64,000 bases of DNA from Chalara sp. BL73 (GCA_918026815.1 CAKJVC010000139.1:62001-126000), one strand, 5' to 3'; numbered from the stretch's first letter, positions 25,799-38,305 are shown. Notes: generated by a model from the letters alone, not told the origin. Numbers and translations are program-made.

Positions 25799-25917
25799 AC
25801 ATACAACAGTAGGGATTCGCTGGTGGTCACCCACCCAACTACTAGTCTACCGATCTGAGGCTTATGTATGGCAGAGCGGACGGGATGCCCAGTTCTCCTC
25901 GGTCTATGGTCGTATGT
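25799..25917 (-). rRNA. 5S ribosomal RNA
   Basis: The reverse strand starts ACATACGACCATAG and ends near GTTGTATGT, so the two ends pair as helix I. Internally it has GGGCATCCCGTCCGCTC and AGTTGGGTGGGTGACCACC, the hallmark internal-promoter and loop regions of filamentous ascomycete 5S rRNA. Length is 119 nt, as expected. A T4 run overlaps the 3' end and a T13 run follows at 25786-25774, both suitable RNA polymerase III terminators. A lone 5S gene unlinked to rDNA fits the dispersed 5S arrangement of filamentous ascomycetes. Confidence 0.93.
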
Positions 25918-26285
25918 AAAATAAAATGGCTTACTTTCAATGATCAAGTGTAAATGAAGTGGAAAGGGTGCAGAAAACTTACGCGAAATTAATAATCAGC
26001 TAATTTAAAACTGGGGTTTGGCCGAGTAGACAGGGTTCATTCGTTTCATGCAAGCCTTAAATCAAGACATTGTAATTGGTTTCTTGAATTTATGCGCATG
26101 AATTTCTCGTGCCGCTTTTGATAAATATGTGGTAATCGTGAAGGATATTGCTGCCTAAAATCGACTTTCGCTTTGTGATGATTATTACATCGCCAATCCT
26201 GACTGTAGAAAATAACAACCTATAGCTAAGTTTGTTGATCGAGTTATACAAGCTACTCTACGGTCATCGTTGAACACCACCAAGT
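25918..26285. other. Upstream region of the NACHT gene
   Basis: AT-rich 368 bp between the 5S gene and the NACHT reading frame. It probably holds the NACHT promoter; no clear element was recognised. Confidence 0.4.
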
Positions 26286-29200
26286 ATGCTTGAATCCATT
26301 ATCGCCGTTGCCTTCGCTGCGAATGTAGTTCAGTTTGTTGAACTTACGGCTAAAATCTCGATTCAGGCTTTGAAATTTATAAATTCGTCAAGTGATACTT
26401 TGCCTGAGAATGCTAATATCTCGATACTTGCAACCGAAAGTCAGATTCTGTCGAAAAGGTTATCAACGTTAGCGGCTACGGCAATGCCTTTGACTGCGGA
26501 AGAGTCGGCTGTTCATTACGCTGCTGAAGTCTGTAGTGATCGAGCCGCTACCTTGCTCAAAGCTCTCGAGAAGCTACAAGTTAACACTAGAAGCGATGGA
26601 ACTATATCCAGGGTGAAGAAAGCGAAAGCAGCTTTTTTTAGCGTTGTCAAGCGAAAAGACATTGTTGCAGCAAGAGAGAGTCTCAGCGGTGCCCAGGATC
26701 AACTTAGTATTGCGCTCCTTGCTTTTGCCAAAAAATCGGATGCCGCAGAATTTGGTGAGCTCCGAGACTGTCTAGATCGATGCCACATCGAAAATCTTGA
26801 ATCCATAGTAGCTTATAAGGACGACATTTTTAAAGCGATAGATCTGAACCGTGACGAGACACAATTATTAGGACTTGAGCTCCAGGTTTGACATGATCAG
26901 CAAGATGCAACTGGGAGGCAGATCCTGGAAGATGTTCGAGAAGGACGGAAAGATAATGCAAAAAGCGTGACTGCTTTGCATCTCAAACTCGAGGAGATTT
27001 CCAACATTTCCTCCTACAAATTTCAAGAAGACAAAGAATTGTGCAAGGGAAATGCGATCCTTGACAGTTTGAAGTTTCCAGATATGCATCTTCGAGAAGG
27101 GATGGTCCCTGATGCAGCAGAGAAAACGCTGAGATGGATTTTCAGAGAAGATTCGAGAACTACCTCTGAACACAACAACACGGTGGCGGGGGGCGGCTCA
27201 CTTCAGCTTGCAAATTGGCTTGCAAAGGGTAGTGGAGTATTCTGGGTTTCTGGCAAAGCGGGTGCTGGAAAATCCACCTTGATGAAATATGTTCAGCAAA
27301 GCCAACAAACAAAGGCGCTTTTGATAGAATGGGCTAGCGATTGTCCACTACTTGTCGCTCAACATTATTTTTGGTATGCCGGCTCGCCCGTACAGAAATC
27401 CCACGAAGGCCTTCTACGAAGTCTCTTATATCAAATCCTTGAAAAGAATTGTCTACAGGCGAAAGTGGCCTTTCCGTGCTACTGGGATAAGCCAGAATAC
27501 CTTCCACAGCAAAGTTGGTCTCGCACTGAGCTGATCCAGGCGTTCAAGAATATAGGAAGTTTGCAAATTAAGTTATGCTGTTTTATCGATGGGCTGGACG
27601 AATACTATCCACAAACGGACCACAAAAGTTTAGTCAATGACATCCTCAAACTTGCGGAGTTTCCGAACTTCAAATTTTGTGTATCAAGCCGACCGTGGCA
27701 GGTATTCTGTGACGCTTTTAAGTCAAGCATCCTGCTCCACTTAGAAGATGTGAATCGGGAGGATATTGAACAATTTGTCACTGCTAAGTTAAAAGAGAAT
27801 GTTCGTGATGAGCATGCTTGGCAAGATCGTGGCTGGCAGCTTATCGAGAATATTACTAAACGATCTTCGGGTGTTTTTCTCTGGGTCCATTTAGTGGTCC
27901 GCATAGCCAGTGATAGACTCAGGATAGGACAAGATATCAATGCTATACTTACCCGTATAAACGCATTTCCACGCGAATTGGAAGATTACCTCCGAGACTT
28001 GGTCTACAAACGAATATCACCAACCTGGCGAGATGGCTCTGACACAGCTCAATCATTAAAGATTGCAATTCTACTTCACGAACGATCTGGCGAGATAAAT
28101 AAACAGCACAGCCCTCTGATCTATTGGTGGTTTGTGGCACAAGGCTGCCTTGAAGACCCTAATATGGGCATTACGCATCCAGTGAAGCATCTTTCTTCAT
28201 CTAATCTCACCGAAATGTATCTTTTGACGCGTGATTTTTTAAAATCAAGTTGCCAGGATTTGCTTGAAATCACCAGTAGTGATGCCAGGACTCATCATCA
28301 CGACGAAGCGGGCGTTTGGCTCATCCGGTCCAAAGTGGCTTTTGCACATCGCACTGTTTTTGACTTCTTGACAACAGATGATATGCAGAATCTAATCAAC
28401 GAAAATATACCGAATCAGTTGAAAACCCGCTCATATCTGACCTATGTGGACATAGCTGCAGCGAAATTGATTCCGCCGTATTCCCTCTGGTCCAGTCTCG
28501 AGTCTTTTACAAGCGATCCATCATTTCTCACAACGGCTCTGAAGAGTATCTACAACAAGGATTTTGACATTGCATGCAGAAGACCGATTGTGGAACAATG
28601 TGAGACTATCGCAATCGAGTATCTCGTGGAAGGTGAGACAGTTCCGCGGTGGGTGTCGAGCGAGGAAGAGCTCCTCGACTATAGCTTCATTTCCAACACT
28701 CTGTATTCTTATTTCAGTAAAAAAAATTCAATGGGGCAGAATCTTGCGAGCTATGTTCTCGATATGGCGCTTGGTGGAGACACATCGATTCCTTGGGGCC
28801 TAACGGTTCAAACCTTTGAGACTAATTTGGATCTGATTTCATTCCTTCTAAATTCTGGACAGGACCCGAATTGTGTTCAATGTGAAGAGCCGATGGCCCA
28901 ACATAAGACGACGTGGACCCTTTTTCTAGGCAGATGCATGCGGCAGGCATTGGAATTTGTATCATCTGAAACTCCTAGCCAACATTCGGTGTTATCCTCT
29001 GGTATATTTCAGGGGCCGTTTATATTATCTCCTTCAAGCGCCGAGCACATATGCAAAATCTTGAAACTTTTGGTAGAAAAAGGAGCGGACTTGGAAGTCA
29101 ATTTGTGCCTCCTAGGTGATGCCTGTTCGCGTGAGTGGAGATGCGGTAAAGGTGGATCCCTCACAAGCTATCTTTCCCAGCTACATACTTGCCAGAGAGC

Positions 29201-29468
29201 AAAATGTCTTGAAATCCTCCAAGCTTTAGCAAGCAAAGCAAACTATCCTGAGCTGCGTAGTCTTGTAGAAAGTAAAGGAGTAATCTGGGAGACTTCTTCT
29301 GAGGTCAAGATTGAAATTTTTAACCAGCCACTGCTACATAAAGCGGTGCCTTCAAATTCGGAGTTGTCCGGGGATTGGGTGGAGTATGGTTCGGGTTCAG
29401 AAGATGGTGATTGGCATGCTACAGGGTCGTATAGTACGGCTTCATATATTCTCCAACTAGAGCATTAG
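26286..29468 (+). pseudogene. NACHT-type STAND NTPase interrupted by one TGA codon
   Basis: From ATG 26286 to TAG 29466-29468 the same frame is open for 1061 codons except for a single TGA at 26889-26891 (codon 202). Residues 1-200 are the helical N-terminal region typical of fungal STAND proteins (AFAANVVQFVELTAKIS). After the stop come Walker A SGKAGAGKST (about 323-331), Walker B CCFIDGLDEY (about 431-440) and the sensor-like FKFCVSSRPW, then the long helical region that follows NACHT in fungal proteins. No ankyrin or WD repeats are seen. Such proteins act as intracellular receptors in heterokaryon incompatibility or defence. The TGA could come from CGA by one C-to-T change, as RIP gives. 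Alternatives are a polymorphic null allele, stop readthrough, or two separate proteins. The remaining 860 codons show no decay. Confidence 0.8.
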
Positions 29469-31817
29469 TTGCCATAGCAAAGAATTGCATCCTAACAGAA
29501 CGGATAATTACTACCCATATTAGTCTGGATACCAGTTAGTCACGGGTCTAGCAATCGGTCCATGGCTGGGTAAGTTTTACAGGCTAGGCCATTATACAAA
29601 GGCAACTAATTGTAACAAACCAGGTACTGGAATAAGAATTGGCTAGGTTATGTTTCGATCCAGCCGAACTAGCCCGTGCTTTGAATAGGGCCTGTGCTAG
29701 GACCATGTGTGTTATGGCATAACCTCTATTCTAACTACCATTGCTTGTGTAGCGTTAGGGACGCTTTAGATATTTGACGTATTCCGTCATGGATTTGAAG
29801 TTTGTACTATACATCTCGTCGTAGTCCGACTAAAACCCCGCTAGCTACAAGATGAGTATTTGAGAGATGTATTGTTAGTTTATTGGCGGTCTCGATCAGA
29901 AAGCTCGGTCGCAATAGTCTTTATAACTCGGTTAATCCTTTATGGTGAAGAGGCGAAAATCAATACATATATTGGCGGCATCTTCCAGATTTAGGGCGTC
30001 TGTCTAGCTTTATTAGATTCCATACAGTGTCCTAATTATCCATGTACAGATCTGTAGAGGAGATCCTAGGGATCATTAATTGTAAAACAAAGAGGATAAG
30101 TAGTTATTATAGTGCAATCTCGTTGGTTATCGATGGAAAGGTAAGGCATTCTAGTCTTGAAATGTTTTGAGTAGGAGGGAATGATATCTGGAGACAGAGC
30201 TCAACGCCGCGAATTTTCGGCAGCTAAATAATCCAATAATCTTTTCTTACGATAATTACGTACATCTTCAATTAAAACTCTCTTATGATTTTGAGGAATG
30301 GATATCAATATCGGATTCACGACTAGATCAAAGCTTTAATTCTATTTTCAACTGCTCAACAATGTTTCTTTCAGCCGCGCTTCAAGACAATATAGTTTTT
30401 GTATCCTTCATTAGGTATACGTATACCCTGGTTCATTATAGTTACCAGCAACAAGAAGATGTGCGCTTTGTTAACATCCCGATATAAATTACACAAATTA
30501 AACTTTAACGCACTTTGCCTTTAAACCTCCATTCCAACAGCAAAAAAAGCACGAAACGACTTGCAAATTATTTTGCGACGCTTTCGGCATTTTTGCAAAA
30601 ACGGTTTCAAAAAGAAGTTGTAAAGATTTTGAATCAATAGCCCGACTTTCTTCGCTTTACAAGTTTATTATATGCAGCCGCGAGGTCCGGCAATGTTTTT
30701 TTAATCGAATATTTACTTAATTGAAACTTGCTTACGTTGCACAGTATTACGCAAATACTTTTACACGTTTCTTGCTTTGGCAGAGAAGGTTGTCGGCAAG
30801 AAAGCAATCAGTGTGACGGCCAAAGGCTTTGACCCAACATCCTTTAATGAACACAACTTAGAAATTTCGGTTTGATACGGACCTTGGAGTGGCGCTGATA
30901 TGTATAGATCGAGAGTAATGTTGTTAGGTCTACAGAAACTGTCGACTATCAAGAGATAAAGGGGGAGGAAAGGGAGAGGAGTGATAGTGGAGTCTGGCGT
31001 TTTGTATTTATATTTCTCAGTTTAGTTTAAAAGATCCTTTTCATCTCTTTTTTTAGCAAGAGGCTTTCCCCCTTAGATTCTAGTTAGCTATGCTAAAGTA
31101 GTGGCCGTAAGTAATGGGATAACTCTTTTGATTATGCTTAAGTAGCTCGACAAGCCTTGCTATTATATTTTAGTATAGTTGTTTCATCAGGCGGTCGAAG
31201 GCTTTTCGCAACATAGAATTGGCGATGAATTTACCTGTGAAATTGCATGTTTAACGCGTGCTCCAAATCTGCGGCCCAATAACATGGCAACTTCCACAAA
31301 GCGCATTTCAGTCGCGGTCGCCGTGTTTGAATACTTGATTCACATACAACGTTTGATAAATCTTAAGTTGAGATAAGAGCTAATTAGACGCTTAGTGTTA
31401 ATTCTCAATATAAAACAACAGAGGCGTGCCTTGATAGGTAGGCACACATGATTTGTAGCAACAATGTTAATAGAACATCTTTGATCTCTATCATTTCTAA
31501 ATACCTCCAATGTTTCTGTTCATTTATGAATGGTTACTTATATATAAGGCTGATAGCGATTTAGCAAGTATAGTATTCAAATTCATCAAATTCCCTGTAG
31601 ATATGCTATCAAACTGTGGTATTCGTGGTTTGCCATTATAACCCACACCAGATAAGTCGTTCTCTAGTCTCCGGCCTTCGACCGACGGAAATACGATCTC
31701 AACGAGCAGGTACTGTAGACGTCTCGATCTGATCTCGATATCGCCCTGATCATGGCTAAGCTGGGGTGATCCTTCAGGGTAATTCCATTCGCAACTCGGC
31801 AAGTCCAAGCAAGGTTC
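29469..31817. other. AT-rich gene-free region
   Basis: About 2.3 kb, strongly AT-rich in 30200-31500, without an ORF above 70 codons that shows a motif. The composition resembles RIP-degraded repeat DNA, but I could not identify a parent element. Confidence 0.45.
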
Positions 31818-32954
31818 TCATTCTTCTCTGCTTCCTTCATTCGCTCCCTCCTGAGCTTTTCTTTTTGCTCGAAGTTCATCCATTTTCGACCAAAATTCTC
31901 TCTCTTTCTCAAGAATCTCATTGTTCCGCGTAGTCACCCGTTGTTGTACCTCTGTATTGACCAAATCTGCTTTCCACATAAAGCCCAAGACATCATCATC
32001 CCCCTCTCCCATGAAGGCAGCTACAGGAGAAAATTCATATGACAGAACAATATTTTCGTACTCGTCCATCAGCGGTTTAACTTTTTCGTTGCGAAGCTGT
32101 AGTGTATTAGCTAAACTTTTCAAGTTATTTGTAAAGCAAGAAACGGAGCGGAAGCAAAGTTCGGTATGCTTACTAGATTTTGCTTAACAGTGTTTACTAC
32201 AAGATCGTTGCCGAGGTATAAGCATGGTTTCGCGGCATGGATTACGGCGATGACGATAGGGAGATCGAGGTAAGGCAAGTAGCAGAATGTCGACGGAGTT
32301 AGAATGTTGGTGACTTGTAAGTCTAAATCATTTTTCGATACATCGTTCCATTCCAAAACGATATGACCACGCTGCTTGAGAAACTCTTGGTCTCTTTTGG
32401 TGAAGATGGGATCTTGAAAGCGAACTGGGCCAATAGAGGATTTGGTACCTATCAATATGTTGAGAGACTGAATCAAGGTGAAAACGTTTTAAATAACATA
32501 CAAAAAACCAGCAAGAGAACTTACGAAGACAAGTTATTACAGTTTCAAAAACCAGCAATTGATACAAAGCTATGTTACGGTCTTTCCCTTTCCCTACAGG
32601 CTTAAATTTCGGTTCATTATATTCAGAAATTTCTTCATAAGCTTCGGCTTGAACAATGCTATACTTTGTTGTGTTTGTTTTTTTCGACCATCCTGGAAGC
32701 GGTTCCATTAAAGCTGTTTCCAGACTGCCGAGCCCAAGACACACTGCGTTATCGAGAAATATGCTTTCTTGAGTGTTGATTTCGTTTTGAACTTGCTGAA
32801 CTAGCGCCTTTTTTTGCAATGATGCTTCCCACTCCCTGGAAAGCTGGAAAATTTGACCTTCTAAATCATGAACATGTTTAGGATGGCGTCTAGCAGCTTC
32901 CTTTGCACTAGCTTTGCTGGTTTTGCTCTTCGTTTTCTTGGATTTGGGAGGCAT
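31818..32954 (-). CDS. SRR1-like domain protein
   Basis: Exons 32954-32525, 32448-32174 and 32096-31818 join in phase into 327 aa. The N-terminus is Lys/Ser-rich and basic. The SRR1-like domain spans about residues 70-240: AVCLGLGSLE, ALYQLLVFETVI, QDPIFTKRDQEFLKQRGH and TFCYLPYLDLP, then a P-x-LYLGNDL block. The C-terminus is a charged helix rich in Lys, Arg and Glu. Arabidopsis SRR1 acts in the circadian clock and light signalling, and the yeast relative Ber1 is linked to microtubule function; the molecular activity is unknown. Introns are 50-80 nt; the last uses CTACAG as acceptor because nearer AGs break the frame. Confidence 0.85.
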
Positions 32955-33375
32955 TTTACTCTATCCTATGTCGAAGGAGTATCGTATAATCACAATGAAA
33001 TCTGTTGAAGGTTGAGCAATAATAGGATAGTGTGCTGCCAGCAGGTTGGTTGCGAAACTAAACATAGCCCTGTTCCAACAATTAAGCGGGGTCGGTGGCT
33101 ATTCATTGGAGGCGTTATTTAGCCCTGGCCAATCAACCACGGGCTTGGTCGAGGTGAATAGGATTGCGGCTCCAAAACTCAACTTTCTAACAGCTAAAAT
33201 TGGGCCTGATTCGAGGTGTTGGCAAGCATAGCGAGCCATGAGGCTCTTGAACAACAAACGAGCCGGGAAGCCAGGAACAGACAGGAGCAGGTAGCTGATC
33301 CTATTTTGGACTGGAAGGATGGCTGCGGATGTCTTGGCGATCTCAATGTTTAGAGCGATAACATTCGACTCAGAA

Positions 33376-33446
33376 TATATATATATATGAGTTTTTTTTT
33401 TTTTTTTTTTGATAGAGAGACTTCACATCTTCACATCTTCACATCT
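33376..33446 (+). promoter_or_regulatory. TA repeat, T tract and CTTCACAT repeats upstream of the RING-like gene
   Basis: (AT)n at about 33376-33390, a run of about 20 T, then three tandem copies of a 9-11 nt CTTCACATCT unit just before the ATG at 33482. This looks like the core promoter and pyrimidine-rich leader of the broken gene downstream. Confidence 0.4.
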
Positions 33447-33481
33447 ATCTAACCAACCAACACATCAATAATACTATAAGT

Positions 33482-34004
33482 ATGTAGTTCTCTACTGCGT
33501 TTCTGTTCGTCTTCGCCACTTTCGGCCTTAGCATGTTCTCTAGCATCGCAGCGGCCCCCTCGTCTTCAGCCGACAGGAATCTAGCAGTCCATGACGCCAA
33601 CATCAACGCCGCTAACAACGGCTACTAGAGCATCAACCTCACTCGCGACACCTACATCTTTCGCCGCGATGTCACGAAATGCAACGACAAAAAGCGAATC
33701 TGCAACAAGGCAGCCTTGAAGAAGAAGGGACGCAAGGAGCGAGAGGCAGCCCAGAAGGCCTGCCAGAGCTTGTTCGACGAGTGCCTCAAGAAGTATTTCA
33801 CACAGTGTACCACGAAAGCGCTTCAGCAGGAGTGTACTGAGTGTAGTATCTGTTTGGGGGAATTTAGCGAGGACAACCCTACCGCAGTGAAGGGTAAAAA
33901 AGTACCTGAACGGTCACTTCTTCGACCTTGAGTGCATCCAGCGATGGATGAACACCGGAGGTGACAAGTTGTGCCCTATGTGTAAGAAGGTACTCAGGCT
34001 ATAA
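33482..34004 (+). pseudogene. Broken small secreted protein with RING-like finger
   Basis: The frame starts ATG TAG, that is, codon 2 is a stop. It then reads FSTAFLFVFATFGLSMFSSIAAAP, a clear signal-peptide core with small residues before the cut. A second TAG lies about 48 codons in. A Lys/Cys-rich middle (CNDKKRICNK...CQSLFDECLKK...CTTKALQQEC) precedes a RING-type start CSICLGEFSEDN. The second half of the ring, GHFFDLECIQRWMN...LCPMCKKVL, continues in another frame after a six-A run near 33898. Both stops could come from CAG by C-to-T change. RING ligand positions 3 and 5 read Asn and Asp, so zinc binding may have been altered. Secreted RING-like proteins are rare and would be effector candidates. 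As it stands the gene is dead. Confidence 0.6.
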
Positions 34005-35015
34005 GCATGGAGAAGAAGTCGCACCGGGGAGGGGGGTTGGACACTCATATCACAGCAATGGGAGTTCAGGAGTTTGGTGTTCAGGACTTTTTCTCAATAA
34101 GTGTTTGCACAAATGGTTCAAAAAAGGGGACAGGGTAACAAAAAATAACAAAGCTTGGAATTGATTGCATTTTTTTTCACTCTACCTTTTTCCTTTCATT
34201 TTATGTCTGGCTTTACTTTGCTTCAGTGACACAGAGTAATGGTGAGCAATTGAAACACGATCGCAACTGCTGACGTCAAGGTTGCGTCTTGAGAGTGGTA
34301 GTAATGAGACTCTTGCTTTGACCCTTAATTGAACCCTAAAGTAAGTTTATTCTTTCATCCCTTGTGCTGATTGCTTTAAATATGTCTAGTTTAGTCATCA
34401 GGTTGGAAGTGATCAAAAAAAAGAAAGGATCTAGTCACCCTGAGCCGCGCACCACTTCGTCTTACGCTCGGGGGTAGAAGCTGTACATATTTACGAGACC
34501 CAGTATTTAGGCAGTCCTGATAGAGATTTGAATAGCAAAGAATATTCTACTACAAATACGGGCTCTTTTCCGATAGAGATAAGTCAGAGAAGAGAAGCCA
34601 GAAGCCAGAAGCCAGAAACAGCTGATTTAAGGGCCCAAGGAGTCAAGAATTCACTTTAAGAAATGTAGATGTATACTAGTAATAGTTGCCCTATCGGGTT
34701 AGCCGCCGGGCGTTAATAAATTGTGTGTGTGTGTGTGTATATTGAGATATATACAGATTTTAAGATGCTTGAAGTCAAAGTACCTATTATTTTTTCCGGC
34801 ACGTAGGGTTTTCCGCTACACAGGGATGGACGTTACTCGGTTATATTTGCTAATTTTTTACGTTTGAAGCCTCAGGCATGAAGTTCAATTGTGGCTGGAG
34901 GTGCGAAGGTGTTGTCGTGGCTCAGCCTCGCGCTGTCAACCCCGATCATCGCGACAGCCAATATTCGACTCCTCATGGAATTACGATGGCCCCGAGGCTC
35001 TAATAACCGGCTCCA
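34005..35015. other. Intergenic region with small repeats
   Basis: No gene seen. It holds a tandem GAAGCCA repeat (about 34594-34618), a GT microsatellite (about 34722-34738) and the copy of a 70-bp sequence shared with 48784-48855. Confidence 0.45.
34836..34909 (+). repeat. ~70-bp sequence shared with 48784-48855, copy 1
   Basis: Both copies share CTCGG-TATA-TTGCTA, then AGCCT-AGGCA-GA and TCAA-TGTGGCTGGAG. Differences are largely C/T and A/G transitions. The function is unknown; it lies about 110 bp before the ATG of the ubiquitin-like-domain gene. Confidence 0.5.
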
Positions 35016-37447
35016 ATGTCTATAACTTTTGGGAGCGTTGGCGATATCATCGCTGTCGGCCAAATCGCTTGGTCATTAGCCAAGGCGTTGGCCGACTCCA
35101 AAGGGTCTGTGAAGGAGTACCAAGGCCTGACCAAGGAACTGCAGACGTTTGATCAGGCGCTGTTGCAGGTATATCCCCACTCTTGATTAAACGAAACAAG
35201 AGTCTTGTTCTTACGGGTTCACCTGCAGGCTGTTGCGTTATGGCAGAACTATGAATCGTCCCCGGAGTTGGACCAGCTTGGCACGATCACGAAAGATGCT
35301 GTGAAGGATTGGAGGGATATATTACTCGCTTTTCGGGTTAGAGTTGATAAGAAGTATGGCACGAGTTTAGTAGGGTCAGGGTCGGGGAATTGGGTCAAAG
35401 ATGCGTCGAAGAAGGTGATTTGGCTAAAAGAGAAGGAGGACATTTTGGATCTTAAGAGAAAGTTGGGTTTAGCAAGCGATACTATTACTATGTTGACCCT
35501 TGCGGCCATGGGGTATGTTCCAGTCCATTTGTTGGGAATAGGGAAATTGACGGGTTGTAGGAAGTCCAATAGATTGGCCGAGTCAAAAATGGCGTGTCGA
35601 GTGCAAGCTGTCCACTTCTTACTGGAACAATCTAAGAATCTTGCAGAGGAACATGTCACCCAACTTAAGATCATTGACAAAGAGATTGAAATACACTCGA
35701 AAACGTCGGATCTCATCTTGAGTAGTGTGAAGAGCTGTATTATGATTCTGTAAGAGTTCAGATGGCGGATTTTGCAACTGGGAATTACTGACAGTTCCCT
35801 CCAGATCCCATGTCTATTCTATGACTATCGAAATCAAGAACATACTAGGTCTATTCCAAAGTCACATAACGTCGCAGCAATCTACTCCTCGTGGCCTTGG
35901 GACGGGTTGGCAGCAGGATCCCGTCACGCTGGAAGATTCTCTCGGCTTCAGGATCCCCGTCCCACTGGAGTTGGTCAATTCATGGGATGTAAGTACTCTT
36001 CGCACCGACACTCGCCACTTGAACTGATATGAGCGATTAGATGCTCGACGTGATTCTCCTAAAACGTTTCGAGAAACGTCCTGGGCATCAGAAAATTCTC
36101 CAGGGCGAATTCGCTATCGAAGAAGGAGTTACTGGAAGACATATCACCCGGAAACACGAGTTCTATACGTGTGTGCGTCCAGGCCAAAAGATTGATATGA
36201 GTATGGTGTTCTTGGATCTTGATGCAAATAGCAACCACTGCCCTCGATGCGGGACCAAGTCAGAAGCTGAGACTGCGACTAGAACTCAATGGTATACCGT
36301 CAATATGAGAATGTAAAATTAGAGAAGTGCCAGCTGATTATTTTGTAGCACCTCTTGTCAAATGTGGTTTCAAAGACTAGTAGAAATCGGTGACTCTGAG
36401 CTTGAACCTATCGTAGGGCGCACTGAACGACCTGCTGCCGTCCAGAGCGATGCCAGAATCAAAATGCCTAAAATCCCTGTTTCAACGCCAGCAGACTTCC
36501 AGAGAGTTCGGCTAATAAGCACGCTCAGGCTCAGAGAGCAGAAGAAGAAAGAAGAGCGAGACCGCATGTTTGAGCATTTCGCGTCTTGCAGGACTGGCAA
36601 TTGGGATCAAAGCCTGGCGAACCTGGGCTTCACGGATTACAACAACATGAAACAAGATTCATATGACATGAGTCGACCACTAAGTCCTATTTTCCAAAGC
36701 AACGTCCCCCAGCAACTGGTAGGAAGCCTAGCGGCAAATCGAATGGTCAATGACTCGAGAGACAATGAGGAGGGTACTGGAATTGAGACCGAGAGGAATG
36801 ATCGACCAACATCTGGAAATCTTTATCACAATGCACCTACCATCCCATTTAAATCTCCACCTCCCCCAAGAGATCTTTCTTTTAGGCGTAGGACTGTCAA
36901 GGTCAAGGCTCCTGCTACGGCCAAGGGTATTTTCAATCGTGCCGGAGGTGCCGGAAGGGAAGGCAGTGGCGGCGTTGCCGTACTTGCAACCACTGGCTTG
37001 GGCGGACTAGCTGGGAAGAAAAATGAGGGTATGGATGATAAGAACGAATGTAGTGATGAGAAGATTCTCCGTGTGGGAATTGAGCTTAATGAGCGGCCAC
37101 GAGCGGCAGTTGCGCAACGAGAGGGCTATACGGCCACAGTTATGGATGAAGAGTGGGAGCAATGGCTCAAAGACGCTGTCGAAGTAGGAGGCATCCCTCT
37201 CCTCTCCTCAGATCTGTCGCCCAACCCCAGTGCCCCAAATACCAGACCAGTCACCAATGACAAACCAGCTATGCACCCACGACTCTTGAAGGCAGCACAA
37301 TTAAGACAACAATTAAGACAATGGCAGCAAATACCTGATTTCTTGCATAACATAGTTAGGCAGAATATCGAGGCCAACAATCACCAAGAAAACAAAAGTC
37401 AGACCTCAGCCTTCCCTGAGGAGGACCGCCAGGGAATTCTATTTTAA
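35016..37447 (+). CDS. Fungal STAND-type N-domain protein with ubiquitin-like domain
   Basis: Six exons (35016-35168, 35229-35512, 35561-35749, 35805-35988, 36041-36291, 36349-37447) join in phase into 719 aa. Residues 1-200 match the helical N-domain common in fungal NLR-related proteins (FGSVGDIIAVGQIAWSLAKAL). Exons 4-5 encode a ubiquitin-like fold of the fungal type (DSLGFRIPVPLELVNSWDML...GEFAIEEG). Then comes CPRCG...C-X2-CQMWFQR, a paired-cysteine motif split by the last intron. The C-terminal 330 residues are charged and disordered. Related proteins are common in Leotiomycetes and Sordariomycetes; their role is unknown, though the N-domain suggests signalling in the recognition network. 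The third exon border removes 48 nt, a multiple of three, so an intron-retaining isoform is possible. Confidence 0.82.
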
Positions 37448-37787
37448 CGATGGAGAACACATTGATATTTCCGAACCGCTCGTAGGGGGGAAAGAGCCGG
37501 CCTCGGGAACGAGTTATACATTCTCCCCCGGACCCAGCGCCTAACCTATTCAGGTAGAAGGGATTACCGACAACCACCGCCTAACGGTCTAAGTTATTTA
37601 ACTACAACAACACAACAAAATGAAGAAAAAGAGTCGATATTCGTGATCTAAGACTTAATTATAGTCATTCTGGATGATTTTAGAATTTTCTGAGCACTTT
37701 GAAAAAATCGCAAATTTTTAGGTGTTCTTGCGTATGTGGTTGAGGGGCATGGGCTGTTTGTTGGCTGGTGATCCCTTCTACTCCGAA
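37448..37787. other. 3' flank of the ubiquitin-like-domain gene
   Basis: 340 bp without a supported gene; the next recognisable sequence is the LINE fragment. Confidence 0.4.
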
Positions 37788-38305
37788 AGGCAGTCGCGGG
37801 CATCCCTGCTTACCCGAGCGGGGCTGAAACTTTCGCAATAAGTTGGAGGGAAGCCGCCTGTAAAGCAAGGGAGGTATGCGGGTATTGTAGCTCGAAAGAA
37901 CACAATACCAAGAACCACCCAGACCCCAAAAACAAGGACGCAATGAAGTATACCCTATGTGGAGGGAAGCATACAGCGTGGTCGGGAGTATGTCCAAAAA
38001 GGAAAGTAATTCTGGCGAAAATCTCGGAAGCAAAGAAAGAACTACTTATGCACCCATATTTTCTGGAAAAGGTTATAATAACCACGGGACTTCCAAGCCG
38101 GGCAACGAATGAGAGAGGTGAAAACGGGAAACAGCTAGGACAAGACACGGAGGAGGCAATTGAGGTAGACATGGAGGACGAAATGATGGGAGACAACACA
38201 GCAGAGGAGCAAAGCAGACCTCCGTACACAAACAAATCGTCTGCATCTATAACATGTGATTCATTTGAATGCACCCACAATGTCGGTTGCGAGAAAGCAC
38301 CATGA
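37788..38305 (+). pseudogene. LINE (Tad-like) ORF1 zinc-knuckle fragment
   Basis: An open frame shows two knuckle-like blocks, VCGYCSSKEHNTKNHP and TLCGGKHTAWSGVCPKRK, then a charged helix. The GKHTAW-C-PK pattern is the end of the zinc-knuckle array of ORF1 (gag-like) in fungal non-LTR retrotransposons. No reverse transcriptase is found nearby, so this is a truncated or degraded copy. Confidence 0.6.

Noticed and set aside
26886..26900. Possible intron GTTTGACATGATCAG removing the TGA of the NACHT gene
   Set aside because: It would remove the stop and keep the frame, but 15 nt is far below the workable size of a fungal intron and it lacks a branch site.
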